Below, piece after piece: positions 46,725 to 57,362 of a DNA stretch of 64,000 bases; positions within the stretch are counted from its first letter, which is position 1, and every line of letters begins with the position of its first letter. This DNA comes from Globisporangium splendens (lineage: Eukaryota; Oomycota; Peronosporomycetes; Pythiales; Pythiaceae). The position numbers and the translations under genes are program-made. The notes below the pieces were generated by a model, which was not told the origin of the DNA, did not search any database, and worked only from the letters and a program-made list of their open reading frames with translations. Where the stretch lies: assembly GCA_006386115.1 (NCBI GenBank), contig VFIW01000007.1, positions 468,693 to 532,692 on the forward strand, written 5' to 3'.

Positions 46725-47274
46725 TTCCCTGATCAATGGTCTGGTGTTGTATCAAACTGGGGAGGAGCGTGAGAGTGTAGGTCTCTTTGTTCATAAAGTT
46801 GCACAATCCTTAAGTTGCCAAAATAAATAAAGTTGTGCATACACAACATAACGAGTGTAGCCATTTGGTTTGGATTGCATCATGGAAGGCTATAAAAAGA
46901 GATGGCTCCAAGTTTCGCAATGGAGCGAGCCATTGCGATGCTGTTGTCTGCGAGTGAATCGTCTATTTAAAGGCTGGTGGAGTGAGTGTGAGGTCTCTCT
47001 CTGTCTCTTTCTCTTCCTGGACCAGTGCATGGCGGTGTCGCGGAGCCAAGTGTGAAGTCCACGCGACCGGGTCACTTGTGCTGTCCCTCGGTGTCGAGAC
47101 TTCGTGGTGGTGTGCTTTCATACGTGTACGGGGATGGTCTGGGAACAGTGAGACGACAAGCGCACCTCTCTCCTCTGTAAATTCACCACTTTCGAGCCCC
47201 ATCGACGCCGTGTCCGCTTCCACCCACCTGGTCGATTCGCTTGGCATAAGACACCAAAAGTTCGCGCAGCAACC
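46725..47274. promoter_or_regulatory. divergent intergenic region between ATP10 and STPGR genes
   Basis: About 550 bp between two divergent start codons. A gtctctctctgtctctttctctt pyrimidine tract at about 46992-47016 is the main compositional feature. No gene was seen. Confidence 0.4.
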
Positions 47275-48853
47275 ATGTCGATTTTCGGCGGCTCGGAGCG
47301 GGTACCCACAGATCTCACGCACAATTTTGCAAACCTGACAAAGCAAAAAGCCTCGTTGTCCATTTGTACACACCACCATCTCTGTCTTGCCCCTTGTCGT
47401 CACACAGTGCGATCTCCGGGACCAATCTATGCGCGCACAGACCCCCGCGCCAGGAGCAATGTCGTCATGAAAGCCGACTACCGACCCGTAGATGAGACGC
47501 GAAAATGAGGCAAACGTGAAAGCTGGATTGGAGGCAACACATTTGTGTTTTCGCATATGGACTATTGTCTCCCACTGGGGTTTGCTCATGTTCGTGTTTC
47601 ATTTTGTTCGCAGGCTCGTGTTCCCCGCATATGCCAGTCGTGCCGAAAGAAAGCAAACTCGCGCCCGGACAGTACAACGAGAACATCGACTCGGTCAAAG
47701 TGCAAGCGCCGAAAGTGTCGTTTCCGAAATCGAGCCGCTTCCTATCGCAAAAAGGTGATGCACGCAATATTTGGACAAATGCCCAACATGGATGGACAGT
47801 CAATTGGTTGCATGTCAACAACTGACGAAACACTTGTGCTCCCCATGCCAGTGAATGTGACGGGTCAGGGCCACCAGCGAGAGCTCATGGCGCACGAGAG
47901 TCCAGGACCAAAGTACAGCGTGAACTCATTCGCGAGCAATGGCGGCAAAGCCGACGCTCCCAAGTTCTCCTTTGCACCGCCCTCGCCAGAGACCAAAACG
48001 CGGTTGCCGAACGTGGAAAGTTCGCGGAAGGGCCACCGCGAGTCGTGGGTGTCTGTGATCAACCGCGACGGCGTGCTCGTGATGCCAGCTTCACCCGCAC
48101 CACCTCACACCAATGTGACCCCGAACAAGTCGCGCGCGCACAAGAGGAATCCAATAACCACTCCCTGTCCTCGCGCGGCGGCGGCGCCAAGGTCGGCACC
48201 GTGTTTGGGAACGAGCATCGCTTCGGATTGCGTCAACAGGACAACCGGGGATTGGCAAAGACCCCGAGGCAGGGCCAGCAGCGCGTGCAGTTCGTCTCGG
48301 CCAAGCACACGCGGGAAAACATGGGCGAGTTCTCGCCCGGACCGATCTACTCGCCGTACAACCCCGAGTGTCCCGGTGGACGACTCGCGCCGTCACCAAA
48401 GAGCGGTCGCCATCCACTCCCCCGGGCAGTCCGCCACACGACAAGAAGGACGCGAACGCGAACCTGAGCTGCCGCAGCAGTTGGCTCGCGGGCAACGTGC
48501 GCAAGTCCGACGGCGGGCTCGAGACCGTCATGATGCGCACGGGGGACGCCCCGCTCGGCTCCGGGTCCTACGCCGACCCGCGCTCGTCCTTCGCGACCTT
48601 CTCGCACAATTCCAAGCCCAAAGGCGGACTGGTAAGACGTCCATATATGGCTGCATGATAGATGGCAATGCGCAAGTACTGCATTTGGCTCACCTCTATG
48701 GATGCATGGACGCAGATGAAAGCGACGCGGCCGCGTGCGGCCGTGCACCCGCACACGCCGAACAACGGCGCGGCGTCCGCGCAGAAGTCCGAGTCCCGCG
48801 ACGCGCAGCTCTGCACGCCCGAGCTCGCCAATACCGCGTGGTCTGTAGACTGA
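47275..48853 (+). CDS. STPGR (SHIPPO/outer dense fibre-type) repeat protein, model disturbed
   Basis: Contains several Pro-Gly-rich repeats of the sperm-tail PG-rich type found in flagellar microtubule inner proteins: RSPGPIYARTDP, LAPGQYNENIDS, ESPGPKYSVNSF, FSPGPIYSPYNP, PLGSGSYADPRS. It starts MSIFGGSERVPTDL and ends after LANTAWSVD. Some junctions are clean, e.g. SQK to VNVTGQGHQRE (gtgatg...tgccag) and KPKGGL to MKATRPRA. Others are not. The exon around 47408-47508 reaches a TGA and cannot be joined in phase to the one at 47614. The frame also changes near 48079-48146 (a 68-bp intron would fit) and near 48345-48412, where only a 39-bp intron would fit. It may be a decayed copy, carry sequence errors, or have unusually short introns. 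Confidence 0.55.
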
Positions 48854-51272
48854 CTGATAATTGCACGAGTCTTTAGAAGAGGCGTCATTTCTTTTCTAAA
48901 TGCTTCGCGCAGTGGGTCGCTGAATGGTGACGCCGATGACTTCCATCCTCTCGCTTGTCCTATTCGAATGCCACATCGCGCGCGTGGCAGTTCCATTCGA
49001 AGCGGCAGCCTACAGTACCGCCATTCCATCAGTGCTGGATGTCTGCTCTCTCTCTCTCTCTCTTCTCATACTGTACTAATCACTAGAGAAATGGTGCAAT
49101 CGCCAGATCCAAAGTGAGTGTGGGTCTGCTACTGATGGCACAAATGGAACCAACTGCGCAAGCCAAGCGGCAGATTCGCGCAATGTTCATGCAAGTGCAA
49201 GTGAAAGTTGCGGCCTACCTCATCCTACAGTACAGACGTGCAAGTCTTGCTGCAAATGCAGCTTGGTTTGCCCGATCCCAACGCAAACTTTCCATGCTTT
49301 TTTCCCTTCGTTCCCGATACAAAAAGCGAGTTTGGCGCTTCAAGATCTGGGAGATTGGTTGAACCCACAGTGCAAAGTGCGGGTTCGGCGAAACCCGAGT
49401 GCATGTGCGAAATTAACAGAGAGCATACGTACGCATGGGTACAGAAACCGGCCATCCGAATTGACCCATTGTGAGATAACGTCCAGCAATCTCCCGAGCC
49501 GCATTCACTTACGTCAATTGCCAAGCAGCAGCAGCAAGTGAGCGATATCGATACAAATTGCACAGAGGCAGGCGATGGGATACCGTCGCGCGCGAAATGC
49601 GCCGAACTGTGCTTTTCCGCTTGTGGAGCCGACGAAAACCAAACGGTGGTACGATTTCTCTATTGCTGCTGTTGCGTTTGGGCCACAGGATGTCTGCGCG
49701 CTATGCAAGCGTGCAAGCAGACGAGGGCGTGGCGCGATCCCAACCTGACGATGCTCAGGCGCGAGTAATGGCAGTGTGACGTAGGATCGTCGCGTTGCAA
49801 GGAGAGGGTCTCCGCTGGCGCGAGTGGCGGGGAGCCAAAAAAATGCTGAAATGGGCAACCACCTACCTACACTTTTGCGCAGTCGTTCCACCCTTGCAGA
49901 CACGTTGGTGCTTTGCCGGTCCTTCCGCCAAGTGGAGCGTGGCGCTGCTCCCAATCGGAGTCTCGAGTCGCGTTCGCATTCGCAGCACTAGACATTCATT
50001 GCGCTCGTCGACGCATTTAACAAACGAATTTGGGAATGCGAGAGACAGTTTTTGGTCCGATCTTCTGCAAAAGAGAGAGGCACACAAACTGGTCCGATTG
50101 CAGCAAAAATTAAAGATACAGTAGTCAGCGCGCCGTTACGTGGGGGGGCTATAACGCTGAGCTCAATGGAGACACACCATTTTGCCATCCACGCAGGATA
50201 ATGGCTGTGTGCACAGAAGACGGCTGGAGCCATAAGAGCCATTCGTTCTCATTAAAACTTTCATGCTATCATCGCTGCATGGTCATTTTGTCATGCTGCC
50301 ATTTAGCATGGGAGGATCAAGCTATGTGGGTCAAGCACACGCCATCTCCCTTCTTCCCCGTTGCTCCTCCAGAGGCGACTGCCCTCTCGCTCTCTTCGCT
50401 CTTCTCTCTCTCTCTCTCTCTGTGGTTGCGCGAGTTGGCACTCTGAGATTTCTGTTTGTTTCAGCTTGCTACTGTATCTTGGCTTGTCCATCCATCTCGC
50501 GCCATCTGGCTTTTTTGCAGAGCCTCACATCCCTACCCCTAAAATGTCGTCGTCTGGTCGTTTCTGTTACTTTGCTTTTCAGAGGCACGAAATGCGAACT
50601 TAACGCTCGTCCGTCCTGCGTTCCCACGACGCCAACCAGCCAGTTGCATCCCTTTCCTCGCTGCACGATTGGCTGAAAATCTCCTCAGCGGATAGGGCTC
50701 TCATCTGAAACTGCAGAAAGTGTGCAAATCGACGCGGGTAGGGGTTCTGCGTCAAAGATCAGCACAATGTGCACAGAGCCAGGGCAGGCAATGTTCAAGC
50801 AAACAGGCAGGCAATGCTCCCATCCATTGTACGTACACTGTGCTGTCGGCTCGTTTCACTGGCTTTTTGTATGGAGGTTTCCGCGCGCACACAACAGCCG
50901 AGCCATCTGGATTTCCCCTTCAGCTGGCGTCACATCGCGCAGCACGAGTGCGCGCGTCGCTCGCTCCCTCCCTCCGTCTGTCCGCCCGTCCCTCCCTCCC
51001 TCACTCACTCACTCTCTCTTCCAGGGCCCAGACCACGAAGCTCCGCGCCTCTCGTACAACCAACGCACGCACGCCGCGCTCTCTCAGTTAGGAAAGAGTG
51101 CCCAAGCCCACCAACGGCATCTCGATCCCCTTACGGTCCCCACGTCTGGTAGCGTCGATTCCATCCCCCTCGATCGACTCCTATCGCACGTAGAAGCTGC
51201 ATCCCGACTGACTGATCCCTCGGCAAAGCAACAGCGAAAGAAACAACAACTCAACGAAAAAGAAAATCAAAA
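48854..51272. other. 2.4 kb without a confident gene
   Basis: Several mid-length frames on both strands are low-complexity or Cys/Arg-rich and overlap each other. Pyrimidine tracts are prominent: (CT)n at about 49043-49067 and about 50390-50428, and further ctcactcact and ccctccctcc runs just upstream of the 51273 gene, as expected of a housekeeping 5' leader. No domain was recognised. Confidence 0.4.
50390..50428 (+). repeat. (CT)n microsatellite
   Basis: Pyrimidine run ending in a pure ctctctctctctctctct stretch at about 50408-50425. A similar shorter run is at about 49043-49067. Confidence 0.8.
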
Positions 51273-54200
51273 ATGGCTCCAGGAACGGAAAAGGTGGCGG
51301 CGCCCGCGGCGCCAGCACCTCCAGCGAAGAACAACCTCGCGCTCAGCTGCATCAAGTGTGGTAAGGACGTGTCGGAGTCCGACGCGTTCTGTATCTTTTG
51401 CGGCACGAAAGTGAGTGCGACCCTTGCGGCGCGCGAGAAGGAAGCGGCTGGAAGCAAACCAGCTGCTGCTGCTGCTGCGGGGGCATCACCAGCGATGCCA
51501 GCGGTGCCAGCGCCGAAGAAACCGAGCAGCGCTGCGCCGCAGCCTCCGGCCGCCAACGGCAAGCCAGCGCCTCCTCCAGTGCCAGCAAAGGCGCCTGCTC
51601 CAGCTGCTCCGGCGGCTTCAGCTGCTCCTGCGGCGCCAGCGCGCACTGTGGCACGTCCAGAACCTGCGAAGACCCCGGCTCCTGCTGCCGCGCCAGCTGC
51701 GGCTGCGGCTGCAGCTCCTGGTTCGGCAGCAGGAAGCGGCCGCCCTCCTACGAGTGGCACCAGCAGCGGACGTTCGACCGCCCCTTCATCGTCGAGCAGC
51801 GCTCGCGCTGGTCCAGCGTCGGCTCCATCGAGCAGCAACGGCCCAACCCGCACTGCGAGCGACAGCCGCATGAACGTGGCTCCGAGTCCACGCCCTGCTG
51901 CCCGCGGTAGCGCCGCTGAAGACAGCCCAGGACGCGGATCCCTCGACAGCATGCCAACGGAAGTCGCTGGACTCGACCAACTCTGGGTCCCGGACAACTT
52001 TTCGTCGGAATGTATGGATTGCAAGTCGGTGTTCAGCTTCCCAAAGCCTCGCCGTCACCATTGCCGCGTGTGTGGTCTGTTGTTCTGCAGTTCTTGTGTG
52101 AAGAACAAGATGCAGATCCCAAGCTCGTTCGGTTACGGCACGAAGGCTCAATCGTGCTGCCGCAACTGTATCACTGCGTTGAAGACGAAGGCGATTACGT
52201 CCCCAGCGGATGTGTTTGCGCAACGTAAGGGCAAGCGCACGATGTCGAAGGACAGCCACTACGACCTTCTCGGTGTGAGCCAGGATGCGACTCCGGAAGA
52301 GATCACGCGTCAGTACAATAACGTGTCGCGCTCGGCTTCGGGTCAAGACCAGGAGCAGATCGACAAGATCAACGATGCGTACCGCGCGCTTCAAGATCCT
52401 GCATCGCGATTGCGTCACGACTCGGACATTGTCCGTGAATCGTTTGCGAGTGACTCGATGAACTCGTACATCACGGACATGGCGCGTAGTGACCAAACGG
52501 AGTGCCAGGTGTGTTTCCGTCCGTTCAAGCTCGGTCGTCGTCAGCACCACTGCCGTCGCTGCACGCGCAGTGTGTGTAACACGTGCTCGGAAGGCTCGAA
52601 GCCGATCCCGGAACTTGGTTTCCCAACGCCGGTGCGTCACTGTACCTCGTGTATGGACAACCCACCGAAGTTCATCAAGCCTGTGATGGACCCTGTCGCG
52701 AAGCCACCTGCTGGGTTCGAGTACTTGTCCAAGTTCGACATCCACATCTCGATCAAGACCAAGAACTCGTTGGCGGAAGAAGAAGTGTTCACTGTGAAGA
52801 CTTTCTGTGAGCCGAACGAAGCTGCGGTGCAAAACGTGAAGTATGCGCTGACGGACGCTGACCGTGCGGTTGCGAACGAGTACGCGATTGTGCACTCGCG
52901 CAGTTTTGCGGAGTTCGAATGGCTGTTCCATGCATTGGGTGAGTACACGAACATCAAGGCTTTGCCAAACTTTCCGGAGAAGCGTGTCGTGAAGTCCGAG
53001 CGTGAGAAGAAGGCGCAGATGCTTCAAACGTTTGTGTATGGTTGCCTGTTGCATCCACTTCTCCGTGACGCGGACTGCCTCAAGGCGTTCATGGTTCTTC
53101 CAAGTGACGAGTTGAGCAAGTTCCGTCGTGGCAACTCGAAGAAACTGTACGACAACGACAAGTACAGTGGTCTTATCATGTCGCTTCGTCTCGAATTCGA
53201 GAAGGCGCAGATCCGTGCCAAGGTTGATGCTCTTACGGCGCGTCAAAAGGCGCACACGGAGCGTTTGGCTGGCCAGAAGGAGCGGCAAGAAACTCAGAAG
53301 AAGCGTGAGTCGTTCCAGAGCGTGCGTCGCGAGCAAGCTGCGACTCGTTTCAAAGCCCTCGAAGCGCGTAAGGAATCGCAAACCGAGCGTATGGAGCGTG
53401 AGAAGGAGCGCTACCAGAAGCAGTCTAACACGACGCACATTCTGTTTTTCGACACTGTGCGTGATGAATCTGTTCGCAAGACGGAGGAAGAGACTCGCCA
53501 GAAGGAGAAGGTCGAGTTCACGAAGTCGAAGGATGCGTTCCAAGCCGACACCTCGCAGTGGAACAACGACATGGCACTGTGGAGCAAGCACCGTGCCGAT
53601 TGGTCGGAAGATCACAACCCTGCTGTGTCCAAGGATATTGCCAGCGAATGGATCGTGCGCTCGTACGGTGTCTACCACTCTGCTACCGACAAGGCCGAGC
53701 AGGTTCCACGTGACTTGGTTGAACTCCACAACCAGTTGGTGAAGATGCAAGAAAAGGAACCTGCCTTCCTCGAGGAAGAAGGTAACGCAGTCGACGACGA
53801 GTGGATGAAGTTGGCCAAGGAGCGTGAGCACTGGACGAGCAGCCGTGCCAACATGAAGCGCGAAGACGAGATGTGTCACGATGAAGACACTCGTTACGAA
53901 CAGGAACACGAGTACGTTCGTTTGGAAGCCGAAGCCCGCCAAAAGAAGGTGAAGTCGATCGAAGCGGATTTGGTCAACCTGAAGAATGAGATCGCTTCTC
54001 GTGGTCGTTGCATCGCGCAGCGCCGTGCTCGCCACACGGCTCTTGACAACGAGTACGAAGCCGAATGGCGCGTGACTCAAGCTGAGCGTCAGAAGGAAAC
54101 CCTTGCACGTCTTGACGAACACGACGCCCGTTTGCTTCGTGGCAAGAAGCGCACGGACATCTTTTCAGACCAGCTTGCCCGCCAAGCCAAGTCGCAGCGT

Positions 54201-56561
54201 ATGCTGCTGTTCAAGCGTGCTGCTCTTACCGAAGAGCGCAAGAAGGACTGCAAGCTGTTCGATGAGCACAAGGAGGACTGCAAGAACGCCTTGGAGCAAG
54301 CTCGCAATGAGCGTCTGATCACCCCCGAGTACATTGCTCGTTTGGAAGCTGACATGAAGATCCGTGAAGAAGAACTCCAAGCAGTGAACGAAAGCAACAA
54401 GCGCATTCCACAGGAAGGTGGTGATGCCGAAGTTGACGAACGCGATGAGTTCATGAACGAAGTCCGCCGTCGTCGTGCGCAGTTCCAGAAGGAATTGGAT
54501 GACCAAAAGGTTCAACTCGAGAAGGAGAACCAACTGTGCCAATCGTTGTTTAAGCGCATGAAGGAGCACATTGAGAAGCTCGACAAGGAAATCGAGAACG
54601 CCGCCAAGGAAGACACGCTCATCCTTGAGTACAACAGCCTCATTGATTCGGAGCTGAAACTTCTCGCCGACGAAGAGACCAAGCGTGAAGAGAAGAAGGC
54701 GCTGATCACGGAGTTGATGAACAACGCCGGCAACTGGGTCTTGGACGCGTTGCACGATCACTCGAACCGCAAGAAGCGTGAGGCCGACCGTCTTGTGAAG
54801 CAAGCTGTCCGTGCCGCGGACTTGCAGAAGCTTGTGCAGCACTTCACGCACCGTGTCATTGAGCAGGAAGAACGTATCATGCGTCAAAAGCAGCGTATCC
54901 TGAACGGTGAGCACAAGGTGGAGATGCTCAAGTCGTCTGAGAACTGGTTCCAGTACGTCACTGGTTACGCTATTGACCTTGGCAAGAAGGACATGAAGTT
55001 GCTCGAAGCTGGTCGTGGCGAGCGTGGTGAAGATGTGAAGGATGCCGCTCGCCTCCAGAAGGAAGACGAAAGCGACATCAAGAATGTCTTGAAGGAACTG
55101 AACACGAGCCGCAAGTTCTCGAAGGAGAAGGTGGAGAAGCGCGAACTGTGGGCTCAGGTGGAGGAGGTGTACAGCCTGACGAAGCCACAAGAGAAGGACG
55201 AAGACATGATGATGACTTCGCAAATCCGCAGCTTGCTCCAGCAGTTGGGTGAGGCGTTCGAGATGCTGACCAACCGCCTGTTGGAAGAAGAAGAGAGCTT
55301 GCAACACGCGAGCACTCAATTGGAAGGTGAAGTTGACTCGATCAACGCCTTCATGGAGCGCATGGAAAGCGAAGAAAATGCCTTGTGCGCGACTGAGAAG
55401 ACCTCTCTCGCCAAGGAAAGCCAAGTGCGTCGTTCGGAAAGCGACTTGATTGAACAACGCGCTCGCTTGCTGATTGACAGCTACAAGCAGATGCAAAGCG
55501 AGCACGCGAAGTACCCAATTGAGTTGGACAAGATCAAGAGCCGCCGCAACGAACGCGAGAAGCCTGCGTTGCCACGCGACGCTGAGCTTGAGGCTGCGAA
55601 GAGGCTCATCAAGAGCCGTAACTACTACGACCAACGTGCGTGTGCTGACTTTGCGAAGAAGTTCAAGATTGACAACTACGACATGAAGGAAGTGCGCGAC
55701 GTGTTCGAGTGGTTGAAGATTGTCATGGAACGTGACATCAAGCGCCAAGAGAAATGGTTGGATGCGAGCCGCAAGGAGCGCAAGCAAATGGAAGACTTGA
55801 AGGTCAAGGGCAGTGACATTGACTGGGACAAGGACACGTTGGCGAGAATCCCCGCCCTCAAGGAAATTCAGAAGAAACTGGGTAGACAAAGCTCCGGTTC
55901 GTCGGCGAATCACAAGAATGGTAGCCCAGCTGAAGGAAAGCTGAGTGACGCGATTCATCCGTCGGAGCAATGGATTGTTGAGTTGATCAAGTCGAAGAAG
56001 AACATTTCGGAGATCGACGTAACGGTTTTGAAGAATGTTGCAATTGCGATGGAAGCAGCAACGGCTGAGGAGGCAACGGTGGCTGCCAACTTGAAGAAAA
56101 TGAAGACGGACAAGGAGTACGTGTTGAACTCGATTCGGTTCATCGACCAGGAGGAGGCGAAGGCTGTGCGCAGCACCGGCAAGGGTGTTGTGAACGGTCG
56201 TCGAAACAACGGTACGGATTTGGAGAACGGAAGCTTGCTTGAGAATGACGCGCCTTCGGGCACGCCAAAGAACAAGCTCTCATCGCCAACGCAATCTGCG
56301 TCGTCGTCGTCGGGCTCCAAGCCTGCGAGCCCTGGTGCCGGTGCTGCCGCTGCCGCTGCCGCGCCAGCTCCTCCTGCTGTGCCAAAGCGTGTGCACCGAG
56401 CGATCCCGAAGCCTGCTTCGCCTGCTCCACCTCCGCCACAAGCGCCACCTGCTGTGCCTGCTGCCGCTCCGGGTCCTAAGCCTGCTGCTCCTGCTCCAAG
56501 ACCTGCTGCTCCAGCTCCGAAGCCTGCTCCGGCTGCTGGTTCCGACGGAGTCACATTATAA
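51273..56561 (+). CDS. multidomain endosomal-type protein: zinc ribbon, FYVE, J-like, FYVE, PX, long coiled coil
   Basis: A single 1762-codon exon. Order, with rough residues: a zinc ribbon (CIKCGK...CIFCG, 26-43); an Ala/Pro-rich linker to about 245; FYVE 1 (CMDCKSVFSFPKPRRHHCRV, 246-306); a J-like domain (HYDLLGVSQDATPEEITRQY, 328-390) without HPD, so unlikely to stimulate Hsp70 normally; FYVE 2 (CQVCFRPFKLGRRQHHCRRC, 408-463); a PX-like domain (FAEFEWLFHALGEY, 486-609); about 880 residues of charged coiled coil; and a Pro/Ala-rich C-terminus. Both FYVE units keep the R-(R/Q)HHCR phosphatidylinositol-3-phosphate pocket, and PX also binds phosphoinositides, so endosome binding is expected. 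Oomycetes are known for FYVE fusion proteins. Start chosen at MAPGTEKVAAP; long antisense frames here are shadows. Confidence 0.92.
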   Translation: MAPGTEKVAAPAAPAPPAKNNLALSCIKCGKDVSESDAFCIFCGTKVSATLAAREKEAAGSKPAAAAAAGASPAMPAVPAPKKPSSAAPQPPAANGKPAPPPVPAKAPAPAAPAASAAPAAPARTVARPEPAKTPAPAAAPAAAAAAAPGSAAGSGRPPTSGTSSGRSTAPSSSSSARAGPASAPSSSNGPTRTASDSRMNVAPSPRPAARGSAAEDSPGRGSLDSMPTEVAGLDQLWVPDNFSSECMDCKSVFSFPKPRRHHCRVCGLLFCSSCVKNKMQIPSSFGYGTKAQSCCRNCITALKTKAITSPADVFAQRKGKRTMSKDSHYDLLGVSQDATPEEITRQYNNVSRSASGQDQEQIDKINDAYRALQDPASRLRHDSDIVRESFASDSMNSYITDMARSDQTECQVCFRPFKLGRRQHHCRRCTRSVCNTCSEGSKPIPELGFPTPVRHCTSCMDNPPKFIKPVMDPVAKPPAGFEYLSKFDIHISIKTKNSLAEEEVFTVKTFCEPNEAAVQNVKYALTDADRAVANEYAIVHSRSFAEFEWLFHALGEYTNIKALPNFPEKRVVKSEREKKAQMLQTFVYGCLLHPLLRDADCLKAFMVLPSDELSKFRRGNSKKLYDNDKYSGLIMSLRLEFEKAQIRAKVDALTARQKAHTERLAGQKERQETQKKRESFQSVRREQAATRFKALEARKESQTERMEREKERYQKQSNTTHILFFDTVRDESVRKTEEETRQKEKVEFTKSKDAFQADTSQWNNDMALWSKHRADWSEDHNPAVSKDIASEWIVRSYGVYHSATDKAEQVPRDLVELHNQLVKMQEKEPAFLEEEGNAVDDEWMKLAKEREHWTSSRANMKREDEMCHDEDTRYEQEHEYVRLEAEARQKKVKSIEADLVNLKNEIASRGRCIAQRRARHTALDNEYEAEWRVTQAERQKETLARLDEHDARLLRGKKRTDIFSDQLARQAKSQRMLLFKRAALTEERKKDCKLFDEHKEDCKNALEQARNERLITPEYIARLEADMKIREEELQAVNESNKRIPQEGGDAEVDERDEFMNEVRRRRAQFQKELDDQKVQLEKENQLCQSLFKRMKEHIEKLDKEIENAAKEDTLILEYNSLIDSELKLLADEETKREEKKALITELMNNAGNWVLDALHDHSNRKKREADRLVKQAVRAADLQKLVQHFTHRVIEQEERIMRQKQRILNGEHKVEMLKSSENWFQYVTGYAIDLGKKDMKLLEAGRGERGEDVKDAARLQKEDESDIKNVLKELNTSRKFSKEKVEKRELWAQVEEVYSLTKPQEKDEDMMMTSQIRSLLQQLGEAFEMLTNRLLEEEESLQHASTQLEGEVDSINAFMERMESEENALCATEKTSLAKESQVRRSESDLIEQRARLLIDSYKQMQSEHAKYPIELDKIKSRRNEREKPALPRDAELEAAKRLIKSRNYYDQRACADFAKKFKIDNYDMKEVRDVFEWLKIVMERDIKRQEKWLDASRKERKQMEDLKVKGSDIDWDKDTLARIPALKEIQKKLGRQSSGSSANHKNGSPAEGKLSDAIHPSEQWIVELIKSKKNISEIDVTVLKNVAIAMEAATAEEATVAANLKKMKTDKEYVLNSIRFIDQEEAKAVRSTGKGVVNGRRNNGTDLENGSLLENDAPSGTPKNKLSSPTQSASSSSGSKPASPGAGAAAAAAAPAPPAVPKRVHRAIPKPASPAPPPPQAPPAVPAAAPGPKPAAPAPRPAAPAPKPAPAAGSDGVTL

Positions 56562-57362
56562 GCGAGAAGTTTGTGCCAGACGATAGACGCGCGTGCTGTG
56601 TGAGGTGTTTGTGTGGAAAGTATGATTATACTGACGCGTCGGAGAGCGAGCGACGATGTACCTCGTGGGTCGTGTAAAGGGATGTGCATGACAAACTAGA
56701 GTGCGCCGAGCAACAATCCGATGTGTTTTTACTCTCTTGTTTCATTTTTTGGTGTGCTTTTGCGCCTTGTAGGAAGATCTTGTTTAATTTCTCTCGATCA
56801 TTTTACACTTGTCTTTTGCCTTTACGATGGTTTGTGTTCTTTTCTTCCATGGATCATTGCATTTGTTGTCTGTTTGCTTGTTGTTGGTGGTGCGCTTGCG
56901 TGCAAGAATGCCTGATCATGAAGATGGTCAGTGGAGCAGATGCAGTTAGCACAAGGAAGACAAGGATGTCGCATTCGCCAAGATAGAGCGTGCTGTGCGC
57001 ATGCATGTAGGGGCATGTTGCAAATGGGTGCCAGGTGGATCTGCTGAGACGTTGTTCAATCGCAGCAGAATCACTAGCTCTCCATTGAGCATGCCGAATT
57101 CACAACTCAATGGAGCTGCAAGTTTAGTTCGGAGTTGTTTTGTATGTTTGACGAGTTTGATCGTGTGTTTGTGGTGTCCGACCAAGGTCGTCAATGCGTC
57201 CAACTAAACCGGGGATTCTGGACATTAATATGACTCGCATGGACAACGTTTCTCTTATATATAAATTACTTCACGTACCATGCATGCTGCTACTACTTTA
57301 TCCTGCATATCTTCTTGGCGTGCACAATGCCGAATACGTGACCGTGCCGTTCTACTACGTGC
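56562..57362. other. intergenic, convergent 3' ends
   Basis: About 800 bp between the FYVE gene and the 3' end of the first reductase paralog. It should hold both 3' UTRs. T-rich plus-strand stretches occur at about 56730-56870. No gene was seen. Confidence 0.45.

Noticed and set aside
51786..54122. 778-codon minus-strand open frame
   Set aside because: It is the antisense shadow of the FYVE/PX/coiled-coil gene, caused by its codon bias. It is Leu/Arg/Val-rich with no domain.
54165..55970. 601-codon minus-strand open frame
   Set aside because: Also antisense to the coiled-coil region; Leu/Val-rich repeats mirror Lys/Glu codons on the true strand.
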